Below the pieces are notes generated by a model that saw only the letters and a program-made list of their open reading frames with translations, had not been told where the DNA came from and searched no databases. This document shows positions 56,152-64,000 of a DNA stretch of 64,000 bases, one piece after another (the first letter of the stretch is position 1; each line of letters opens with the position of its first letter). Source of the stretch: Omphalotus guepiniiformis (Eukaryota; Basidiomycota; Agaricomycetes; Agaricales; Omphalotaceae); contig JAQOOI010000070.1 of assembly GCA_028554645.1 (NCBI GenBank), forward strand, positions 248,001 through 312,000, in the 5' to 3' direction. The translations under genes and the position numbers were made by a program.

Positions 56152-57492
56152 GGATTGAAAATTTCCATCTTGTGGACTTCTTTCCTCTTCTGCAGCTTTT
56201 TGGGTAGCTGGTGTAAGTTTTTCTTCTCCTTCAGGCTTTGGTCCAATACCTCTGCCTCGTTCATATGTTCCCATTGTGCAGGTCATGCCAGAATTAGGGT
56301 CTCGAATCGTTAATTCTTGACTTCCATCCTTATTTGTCTTAATATTACTTTCTGTTAAAACATCGAAGGGTCTTCCCAACAGAACTTTATATGGAGCTTT
56401 ATCCATCACATGAATCTGCATATAAACGACTATTTCACCAAAGGTAAACGGTACGTTCCTAGCTAGACCCCTGGTTGGGCTTAGCTGTCCACTAGCACTT
56501 TGCATATGGATAACAGTCTTTGGATCCCAGGCTAGACCTAGTCCCATTGCTATATCCGTGTCCATTGATACTATTTGAGACCCACTGTCAAGTATACACT
56601 CGACTGGCCCTTGTTTATTAATATCAGGAAAGATAACTCGCAGACTATCACTTGGTCTGGCTACAATGATAATCTTTCCTCGTTCAGACGGCGGAACATC
56701 TTCGAGATATTGTTCTACAACATCTACATGGACTAAAGATCCTGTTTGCAAGCCGCTCGAGCCTTCGAGGACCTGTACAAAGCAGTCTCCCCATGCTAGA
56801 TCATCAATATCCACTACTTGAGTGTCATATGGCAAAGAGATAGAATCCTCAGGTAGATCAGTGTCTTCTGGGTTTTCCTCATCTCTAATCTCTTGTACAA
56901 ATGCCTTTAGAGGCCTCTTATATACTCGACTATTCTTAGTCTTTCTATTCAATATTTTCTGCAAAGTAGGGGAAATAGCAATTACTTCTTCCATACTTAT
57001 AGGTATTTCACTCTTTAATATCTTCGTTGCAACTTCTTCAGCAACTCCAGGCCTGTACACGCCACTTTGTAGTTTGTATTCAGGTCCCTTAGGCAGATCA
57101 AATGTTACTTTCTTCTTCGCCGAGCCTCGAGACTCTTCTATATCCACACTAGGTGTTCTAGCGGTCACTGGGGACGTTTCTAGACCCTCTTTTGGTGGTT
57201 GGATTCGTCTCTCAATAGGCTTTATGTTATCAAATGGTCTTTTATTTAAGTTTTTCATTTCTGGGACGTTATGCGCGGGCGCCTCTTTGCCTAATTCGGG
57301 CTCAGGGGTTTCCAACGACTCATCCCTCATGTTTATGGGTTTATACAAGTGTCGATTAAAGTTCTTAGGACGCTCTAGCACCACTTCGAGGCGTCTAGAT
57401 GTCTTTCCAGCATTATCTTCCTCCAGAGCTTTGCTGGGAACAGGGCTAGGTAACTTCTTTGCACCAACTAGCACCTGTTTAAGCTCCTTCAT
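56140..57492 (-). CDS. Retroviral-type aspartic protease region of the element
   Basis: 450-codon frame starting MKELKQVLVGAKK, 8 nt after the gag stop and in a different frame. Seen: a long variable N-terminal half; a retropepsin core with VECILDSGSQIVSMDTDIAM (Asp of DSG is catalytic), then YMQIHVMDKAPYKVLLGRPF, the strand-turn-strand typical of the fold. Known: the enzyme cleaves the Gag-Pol polyprotein. Ends at TGA 56142-56140, 16 bases after a slippery heptamer where translation can pass into RT. How it is started after gag (reinitiation or another shift) is not clear from sequence. Confidence 0.82.
   Translation of the reverse strand: MKELKQVLVGAKKLPSPVPSKALEEDNAGKTSRRLEVVLERPKNFNRHLYKPINMRDESLETPEPELGKEAPAHNVPEMKNLNKRPFDNIKPIERRIQPPKEGLETSPVTARTPSVDIEESRGSAKKKVTFDLPKGPEYKLQSGVYRPGVAEEVATKILKSEIPISMEEVIAISPTLQKILNRKTKNSRVYKRPLKAFVQEIRDEENPEDTDLPEDSISLPYDTQVVDIDDLAWGDCFVQVLEGSSGLQTGSLVHVDVVEQYLEDVPPSERGKIIIVARPSDSLRVIFPDINKQGPVECILDSGSQIVSMDTDIAMGLGLAWDPKTVIHMQSASGQLSPTRGLARNVPFTFGEIVVYMQIHVMDKAPYKVLLGRPFDVLTESNIKTNKDGSQELTIRDPNSGMTCTMGTYERGRGIGPKPEGEEKLTPATQKAAEEERSPQDGNFQSSKI
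56158..56164 (-). promoter_or_regulatory. Candidate -1 ribosomal frameshift site A-AAT-TTT
   Basis: On the minus strand the protease frame reads GGA AAT TTT CAA. The heptamer A AAT TTT matches the X XXY YYZ rule. Slipping back one base gives TCA ATC CTC, the start of the open RT frame. The protease stop lies 16 bases further. A stimulatory RNA structure was not verified. Confidence 0.55.
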
Positions 57493-57500
57493 CGAAAGTA

Positions 57501-59078
57501 TTAGTTTTTCGAACCTCCAGGAGTGTTTATAGACACTTGTCCATCAGACAAGGCCTTATACTCAACTCCCATCCTTTCTAGCTGTTCAAGTACTTGTACA
57601 GCCAATGTATCAACTTCATTATTTTCCATTCCCAGGGGGCTAGCTTCGTGCAGCTGCACCTGGTATACATTTGGCATAGATTCTACTTCATATAAGAACT
57701 GATCTGGGTGGACTTCTACATCCCATCCCTTCTCTTTTGCAATTTTCTCAATCTTTTCCTTTCTAGTTTCTTTATCACCTTCATTTATCCAAGGAAGTGG
57801 TGAACCATCCTTTAGTTCCCATCTATTCCTCGCATTTCGCTTCATCCATCCCTTACTTACAAAGTGATGTTGAGCTGGACAGTCTTGTGAACCATGTCCT
57901 CTGCCTCCACACATGAAACAAGCTAGATCACGGGCAGGCATAACTCTACTCGTGTCCAGAAGTCCTCTGTTAGGCATAGACGACATACCAACATTCGTCG
58001 AAGACGCTAGACCCATATTTCCAGTGTTTCTACTTGACATTTGTACCATCCTTATCAAGGACTTCATCATCTCTTGATTCTGGTTCGTCATAGTGTCTAG
58101 CTTCTGGTGAATGGTCTTAATTTTCGTCTCGTTATCATCTACTGTGTACGAAATCTTTCGTTCCCACTCATTCTGTGCTTCTTCCTGCTTTATAGCAGTT
58201 AACCTGTCAGTCATAGATGGTCGGCTCGAGAGGGGTCTAGCTCCAGTGTTTATGACACCTGGTAGGCTCCAACTCGCTCCTACATCATATAATTCCTCAG
58301 GAGGAATAGCACATACAGCTTTTGCAGCTTTTACAACTTGCTCTAGAGTCCAAGGATCATCTCTTCGACGAACCCCTTCTCCAGTACCATTAGTTGATAA
58401 TTTTCGAATAACTCTCTTTCTAAACTGTTCTTCTAGAGCAGCTAGATATCCTTGTACTGCCTCGAAGTTCGAGATGACAGCATGTCCACTCATTAACTTC
58501 TTTGCTTCAATCTGATACGCCCTCGAGAAGGCCAAAAGCTTCTCTAGTTGACCAGATGGCACTAGCATGTACTTTTCAATTACACTCATGAGCCTCTGCT
58601 TCGAGCCATATCCGTCCTTATCACTAGAATCCGGATAGCAGTCAAGCAAGGCAACTCTAAATGTTTCCCAATCATCTCCTGAAGCTGCATCAAGCGTAGC
58701 TAGCTCCTTTCTCGTCTCATAGGTCATGTATTTCAAGGCTAGATGGATCTTCGCCATCTCAGATCTGATATTTAAAGTCCTAAAGATTTCCTCTAAGTCC
58801 TCGAGCCATCCTGCAAGTTTCTCAGGACGATCTCTATCAAATATGGGTGCCTTCTTCGAGACTTTCGGTAACTGCTCGTTTTGTACTTCGGCGAGCACCT
58901 CAGCAGGTAGCTCTCGTAAGTATGCATCTACTACTTCAGTTTGTTGAGGTCGGCGCGGCCGATTTCCTCCAGGATTTTGATTCGCCGCAGCCTCATCAAT
59001 ATTTGGTTGTCTCTGCTGCTGTGGGTTTTGCCCTTGACCAGCAGGTCCAGCAGTAGCATTATTTCCTTCATCAGGCAT
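57501..59078 (-). CDS. Gag of the retrotransposon (525 residues)
   Basis: First ATG at 59078 (MPDEGNNATAGPAGQ); an open frame reaches about 150 bp further upstream without ATG. Seen: Gln/Pro-rich start; a retrotransposon gag core with RPEKLAGWLEDLEEIFRTLN, LALKYMTYETRKELATLD and WETFRVALLDCYP; and a CCHC zinc knuckle CFMCGGRGHGSQDC (CX2CX4HX4C) near residue 390. Known: forms the particle and packages RNA. Ends with TAA just before the protease frame. Confidence 0.88.
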   Translation of the reverse strand: MPDEGNNATAGPAGQGQNPQQQRQPNIDEAAANQNPGGNRPRRPQQTEVVDAYLRELPAEVLAEVQNEQLPKVSKKAPIFDRDRPEKLAGWLEDLEEIFRTLNIRSEMAKIHLALKYMTYETRKELATLDAASGDDWETFRVALLDCYPDSSDKDGYGSKQRLMSVIEKYMLVPSGQLEKLLAFSRAYQIEAKKLMSGHAVISNFEAVQGYLAALEEQFRKRVIRKLSTNGTGEGVRRRDDPWTLEQVVKAAKAVCAIPPEELYDVGASWSLPGVINTGARPLSSRPSMTDRLTAIKQEEAQNEWERKISYTVDDNETKIKTIHQKLDTMTNQNQEMMKSLIRMVQMSSRNTGNMGLASSTNVGMSSMPNRGLLDTSRVMPARDLACFMCGGRGHGSQDCPAQHHFVSKGWMKRNARNRWELKDGSPLPWINEGDKETRKEKIEKIAKEKGWDVEVHPDQFLYEVESMPNVYQVQLHEASPLGMENNEVDTLAVQVLEQLERMGVEYKALSDGQVSINTPGGSKN

Positions 59079-59469
59079 GTTTGTAAAATCAGAGAATTCA
59101 GGACTTGGTAGTCTTATATCTCCTATAACTTCGTTTGTTCCTCTATACCTCTCTCTAGACAGAGGCAAGTTGTTTCGAACAGGGATTCTACTACGACGAG
59201 GGGGTCTAGACTCGAATATTAATTCTTCTTGTCCAGCCTCACGGGAATTTCGTGTAGTTCTAGGTTTTCCACGACGGCTAGAGTCACTAATCTTTGCAAG
59301 AGACTTGAATTCGAAGTAGAATACCTTGAAGTGTTATGCAAATGTACAATTTACACTTCGAGAGGCAAATTAAATCGTCAATTCAATTCGCCGAGGTCAA
59401 AAGACAGCGATATTTAGACACAGGGGTCTTTCAAGAGTAAAACTCGATATAATTGTTTTCTGAAACTAC

Positions 59470-59487
59470 CCCTCGCGGTGGGCTCCA
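59470..59487 (-). promoter_or_regulatory. Primer binding site
   Basis: Two bases inside the 5' LTR, the minus strand reads TGGAGCCCACCGCGAGG. It starts with TGG, the complement of a tRNA CCA end, as expected for minus-strand priming. The tRNA species was not identified. Confidence 0.7.
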
Positions 59488-59489
59488 GA

Positions 59490-60982
59490 TAATAGCAGCG
59501 AAATGAGCACTCTAAGACGTAGGAACTCGTCTAAACTCAAAGGTTGCCTTGTAAAAGCGAGTGTAGTCTGGCGTTGGCAAAGATTCCGCACGCAGAAAAC
59601 TGACTAAAGTCGAGCTAGACTGTTGGAAAGACTAACTGAACTGTAAGATCACCGTCTAGACCCTTCGACGAGTACCAGAAACAGCAAACAGACAGACACA
59701 GACAGACAGACACAGACAGACAGACACAGACAGACAGACAGACAGACAGACAGTTCAAACACAACAGATGTTCAGATATTTAGCACTCTATTAAAGCACT
59801 GCAATTCCTAATAGTCTGCCTCTACCAGCTCGAAGAACCGGGGCCTGACGTTCACAATCAAGAGGCCTTCTGCGATTTAACGCTCTAGAAGATACGTAAA
59901 GTTCTCCAATTTGGCGGGCAGTCGTAACCTGGGGCGCTCGACCCTATACATGACAGTATATGTACTCTACTGCTTGTAAGTATTTCATAAATAGATAGAA
60001 AACTGAGTGGAGTAATTAAAAGGAACAGAGGGATAACATCGAGTATAAAATGGATATAAACAGAAACAATATGACTGAGTTGGGTAAGTAGGCACGTCTA
60101 GCGGGTAATTATGTGCAGTTCTTGGGTATATATGTGTAAGTATTATGTTTTAGTGATGTTTTTGGTACATCTAGACCCTTCTTATCATGCGCTCGAGCCA
60201 TTCTAAACGAACTACTCCTATGCATTTCGTTATTATTCATCTTCGTAACTGTTTTACAGTGTACTTATAGGGGCGCCGAGGGCAGTTTCTAGTCATTTAT
60301 CCCGTCGGGCTTCCGTATTTTCTCCTATTTCAACATCTAGACCCCATAGCACCTCGTAGATATACCAATATCCAGCGCTCGAAGGTCAATTCTGTCATTA
60401 CTTTACTAATAAGTTATTATACAGTCATCGAGACTGATCATTTTCATAGCTTTGACCATCTAGTATCTCGGAACGGAATCGTCGATCATATATTTCCGAT
60501 CATAAAGCGTTATCTCCAGTATATCATCAATCTGCAGGTTCTAGGAGATCGGCTAAGTTCGAACAAACCATTTTGATGGCTCGGCGATACCTCTAGCTTT
60601 GTCCTTTCGACGTTATCGAGGCTCATGAGGCTATTACGCCTGTGTGTGTGTAGTTTCTTCCTTCCTAAGTCCCGTGGATTACACAGATACTTGAATAGCG
60701 ACTTCCAGACGAAGGGCTCTTTGCCAGGCAGGGTGGGTCTGACCATACTGTACAGTCTCGCAGCAGGTAGTTACTTCGCCGAAGGTCTAGAGGCATATCA
60801 GCCATAAGGTCTTGATGCATACTCGTACATCGTAGTCCTTTCACTTCGAGCCTTTAACTATTCGTGTTCTATGTTTTAGCTAGCACTATGGGACATAGTC
60901 TAGCCCTTTATTCCCATCATATTCACAGTAGAAATCGTTTAATTTCAGGTATTTCAGGTGTGTATGCGTTTTCAGCGCAACA
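59490..60982 (-). repeat. 5' LTR (element orientation)
   Basis: 1493 bp copy matching 45750-47242. TG..TA ends. Contains the same CAGA/CACAGA microsatellite (about 59690-59753). Confidence 0.92.
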
Positions 60983-60986
60983 ACGG
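60983..60986. repeat. Target site duplication ACGG (right)
   Basis: Matches 45746-45749 at the other end of the element. Confidence 0.8.
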
Positions 60987-61535
60987 GATACCACATTGGC
61001 AAACAACCCCACCAGAAATTCCTTGTCCAAGGAACCCGGGCCCTTGAGGATGATGTTGGACAAGCATTGTAGTGTTGGGAACGCGGTGTAATCTGTGGTG
61101 TATTTTGTTGTGGTGATCGTGCACACCGTCTGCTGGTCTTTTGAAACCCCAACAAAGTCCCTTGGAAACTCCCCCACAACCACAGTTTCTGAAGGAGAGA
61201 CTTAGTCCCGCACCACACTTGACTCACGTTGTACGCACTATGCTCCTTAAGTCCCTCCTTCGCTCGCTTAACAGCCCTGTCAAAACCGCCACATCCCTTC
61301 CAGTGCTCCCACTTTTTTTCGCGTGTTTTCTCACTGGGTTTTCCTCTGCAGTTTTTGCAGTTGTGCGAGCGTCCCATGGATGATGCTGCATGAACAACCT
61401 GAAGTGAGATGTCGGCGAGTGTTTCGGGACAAAACGTGAACGGGAAACCCTTTTCAACCAGTGGAACAACGGGTGTCCGGATCCAGTGGTGGCCCATGGC
61501 CACGGTTTGTGGCTGCTCAGAAGTGCTGTGCTTAT
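60987..61535 (-). pseudogene. 5' part of the disrupted dioxygenase-like host gene
   Basis: Minus-strand exons: about 61535-61239 (QPHKHSTSEQPQTVAMGHHW, FPFTFCPETLADISLQVVHA, HNCKNCRGKP, WEHWKGCGGFDRAVKRA), intron 61238-61189 (GTGCGT..CTTCAG, 50 nt), then 61188-60983 (TVVVGEFPRDFVGVSKDQQ, CLSNIILKGPGSLDKEFLVG). The last codons (FANVVSR) run directly into RAQSVLMEHW at 45749 once the element and one ACGG are removed. The true start codon is unclear; 61503 is the first in-frame ATG. The Cys pair CKNC could be half of a zinc site. Confidence 0.6.
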
Positions 61536-61689
61536 GCGGTTGCCATCCTTGGCCATCAGCATCTTGTGGAGGATAAGCATTGTGATGTCATTGGCCCCAG
61601 CGCTTCCCCATCTGGGATTATTTACACAGCGACAACGAGTGAGCACGGATCCTAGCCTATCATAGCATGAGGAGAGGCATATGTGTGTG

Positions 61690-61920
61690 GCTGTCAACCA
61701 GATCACGGAGTGGGTTCTGGTAAGTAAATCACAATACCTGTTGTTGTTTCGTTGGGCTGTTGAAGCTCGTATTCCGCCTTGTCTGTTGTTTTTGATGCTC
61801 ATGTGGCTGTCAACAGGATCACGGAATGGGCTCCGGTAGGTATGTGGATTGTGTTGTCCGTTGTTTTGTTGGGCTTTTTGTCCCCATACGCTGCCTTGTC
61901 TTTTATTTTCGAAATTCAAA
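61690..61920 (+). repeat. Two-copy tandem repeat, about 117-bp period
   Basis: CTGTCAACCAGATCACGGAG at 61690 and CTGTCAACAGGATCACGGAA at 61807 begin units that share GGTA(A/G)GT, TTGTT..GTTGGGCT and CCTTGTCT blocks. Each unit has a donor-like GGTAAGT or GGTAGGT after the shared start, so it may be a duplicated exon end. Confidence 0.6.
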
Positions 61921-62019
61921 TTGGACAGTCATGTGATTGCCCACAGTGTGTTTATAAAAGAGTCTCCGTTCTGCATCTTTTCCTTCGGGCGTACGAAGCA
62001 CAGCTGGCTCTGATGGGCC

Positions 62020-62170
62020 AGTTGCTGTTGATCAGGCATGTAGTGTCAGATCCAGGTGCCTGCTCTGGCAGTGCTGCTGAGCATGCTCGAGGTCCAGGTT
62101 CACACCTTACGCTCCTGGTAGCGTGAGTTGCTGTTGATCAGGTATTATTGCCAGATCCAGGCTCTGTCAA
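62020..62170 (+). repeat. Direct repeat, 106-bp period
   Basis: AGTTGCTGTTGATCAGG occurs exactly at 62020-62036 and 62126-62142, and each is followed by a similar CAGATCCAGG stretch. Confidence 0.65.
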
Positions 62171-62199
62171 GAATGGAGCTGACACCTAGGTCCTAATTG

Positions 62200-63420
62200 A
62201 TTGGGGGGGAGGGCGGAAGGGTACCCAGGCACTGCAGGCGTCTCTCAATGCCGACACGCTGAGGTCTTGCCAGGTGTCAGGCCCTGATGTAATGTCAACT
62301 AGGATCAACGGCCAAACAGTGAAGGTGGCAAAGCAGGTGAGCACGTCCAACCACACTTAACCTACTGTCCTCACCTGCAACATTATAGACAATGTTGACG
62401 CACCCGCACTCACGTCATTGAGGAAACCGGCTAGAGGTGCAATCTCATGTCACCTTTAGGCTCGGAAACACCTAGAATCACAGGGCCCAGTTAGTAAGTC
62501 TTACCAACACCTCGAACGGCAGAGTTGTGGTTAACACCCGTATAAAGTTCCAGCTCTGGCTTTGTCTGTGATACGGCGATAGCAGTGGTGGGCGCATGTT
62601 ACGCAGCAAGACGATGGAGTAATGGGCATGGCAGATTGCGGGCACACTATGGCTATGAGCATCACAATATCACTTGGCCAAGGCTCAGGGAGTGATAACT
62701 CATCCTCGAGGTACGTTGTCCCCATTGCGACCAAAACACCGTTGACTGAGAGTCAAACAGCCAAAACTGTGTTTATCACTATCCCTGCAAAACTGCGTTA
62801 AGGGACTCGGGCGTGTCTTTGGCTTGCCGGAGCGTAGCACTGGCCAAGGCCGATGCTCAACATTACTTGCTCAAGGTATGTTGGACGGTCTTTGAGAATG
62901 CAACGCTTGTCTGATTTCAAACCAGTGCAGGCTAACGAGACCAGCATATATAAGGTGGATGGAATGTTTTTCGGTGTCGTACAAGTGGATGTCGGATGCA
63001 ACATAGACCTACAAGATCCTTGGGACACAGCCAAGCTATCTTGGAGAGTGCCTTGCTGGCCTCTTTCCCGCCGAGGTCCTAGACGCCAACACCACCCACC
63101 CTAATTGGTCCTGGAGCAACCCCCACACAACCCATCCACTATAGACCACAACCTCCCGCAACCTCCTACCATCACCACCTCTGTATGTCTGCCTCTCCGA
63201 AGGCCATCATCACCGGATGAGCTGCTGGTCTCCGCAGGGCAACAGACGGTATATCGAGTAGTCTATGTGAGCCTTTGGGCGTGCTCCTTTGAGACGGTGG
63301 CTGCAAACCAAAAACTAGGGTTCACAGCCCACCAAAGGCGCCAGTGCGTAGCCCGGTCGGGTGATGCACCTGACAACGGAAATCCTGGGTGGCCTTCACT
63401 GGTCCAAGTGTGATTTGGAG
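62200..63420 (+). other. Possible exons of an unrecognised gene
   Basis: Coding-like stretches end in donor-like GTGAGC, GTACGT or GTATGT: GTQALQASLNADTLRSCQ (about 62220), ITISLGQGSGSDNSSSR (about 62660), GLPERSTGQGRCSTLLAQ (about 62820), and after an acceptor-like GTGCAG ANETSIYKVDGMFFGVVQVD (about 62930). I could not join them into one frame, and no family was recognised. A short minus-strand frame is at 63396-63584. Confidence 0.25.
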
Positions 63421-63584
63421 GTCGCTTCATTGCTGGATGCAGACATAGAGTTGGACATGAGCGCTTGCTGGATCTTATATAGTTCTTGATTGAGGGTGGA
63501 ATCTTGTTTCATTAAAGAACGGAACCATACAGTGTCGTAAAGGGTGTTATCACATTGAGACCTTTCGTTTGAACTGATATCCAT

Positions 63585-64000
63585 AGACTGAGACAGACAG
63601 TGTAACCGCTCTCGTTCGTTCCTGGAGATCCAGTGTTTGATGTTCGGGAAGAATTTAAGAATCTCTTGGAAGAAAACTCATCCTCTATCTAATGCAGCTG
63701 CACCTCAACCTCATAGGGTGGTTTTCATGAGACACTTACCTTCACGGCCCCAGACTGAGAGATTAATGCCCCTGGGTAACATGTGCTCCGACACGTGCCC
63801 CAAGTACATTCAATCCAAAGTGGGGCATGGCACGTTTTTTTTCTCAAACACTTTCCCAACCTCACTGCCCTCAGCGATGCTGAAACTCATACTTTTTACC
63901 CTGCTATGTTTGCGTCTTTTCCGTGAACTTGCCTATCAAAATGTGGCCTGTAAGCTCCACATGTTCTTGCTTAGTTTTGTGGACTCACTTCGCCCTGCCT
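63585..64000. other. Right edge, nothing recognised
   Basis: No supported gene or repeat; a T-run at about 63835-63842. Confidence 0.35.

Larger units (their letters stand above)
45750..60982 (-). mobile_element. 15.2-kb Ty3-type LTR retrotransposon with antisense accessory genes
   Basis: Two 1493-bp LTRs (45750-47242 and 59490-60982) enclose gag, protease, RT-RNase H and integrase on the minus strand. Integrase after RNase H is the Ty3 order. LTRs start TGTTGCG and end CTATTA in element orientation. A primer binding site follows the 5' LTR by two bases and a polypurine tract abuts the 3' LTR. ACGG is duplicated at the insertion site. Two spliced genes on the plus strand lie between integrase and the 3' LTR. 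At 15.2 kb it is much longer than the 5-8 kb usual for Ty3 elements. A 140-bp hairpin element splits the pol frame, so this copy probably needs help in trans. Confidence 0.92.

Noticed and set aside
56822..57532. 236-codon plus-strand frame opposite the protease region
   Set aside because: Antisense shadow of the protease frame, with no intron structure or motif, unlike the accessory genes.

Overview
The window looks like genomic DNA of an agaricomycete (mushroom-forming basidiomycete). Genes are split by many GT-AG introns of about 45-60 nt. Families typical of this group are present: a sesquiterpene synthase, a terpene-cluster-type P450, F-box proteins with divergent C-terminal halves, a CAP59-type mannosyltransferase, Ser/Thr-rich membrane proteins and Ty3 retrotransposons. 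All splice models were read by eye from donor, acceptor and phase, with no transcript or homology search.

Left part (1-20 kb). A sesquiterpene synthase running off the left edge is divergent from a complete 14-exon cytochrome P450, so this is probably the edge of a terpenoid cluster. A mucin-like single-pass membrane protein follows. From 11.3 to 17.5 kb lies an expanded family I cannot name: three tandem copies, one inverted copy and one relic. It is mixed with an inverted segmental duplication carrying an F-box gene (17.6-19.3 kb) and its relic (14.4-14.9 kb).

Middle (20-45 kb). Ordinary genes are an MFS transporter of the allantoate/nicotinate permease type, a WW-domain protein and a CAP59-type mannosyltransferase. 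Then come two paralogous F-box genes sharing an intron position (the second frameshifted), a decayed Ty3 gag with an LTR-like insertion, two divergent multi-exon genes of unknown families around a 2.3-kb spacer with a five-copy octamer, and a glycoside hydrolase family 1 relic.

Right part (45-61 kb). The most notable object is a 15.2-kb Ty3-type LTR retrotransposon (45750-60982) with two 1493-bp LTRs in which I see no difference. Gag, protease, RT-RNase H and integrase are on the minus strand. Between integrase and the 3' LTR it carries two multi-exon genes on the opposite strand; one is an intact 354-residue reading frame with five introns. A 140-bp hairpin (MITE-like) element sits between RNase H and integrase, and a canonical -1 slippery heptamer sits at the protease/RT junction. 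The retrotransposon is itself inserted with an ACGG target duplication into a host gene whose last exons look like an Fe(II)/2-oxoglutarate dioxygenase. Removing the element restores that gene's reading frame, which also carries an in-frame TGA. The last 2.5 kb hold tandem repeats and possible exons of no recognised family.
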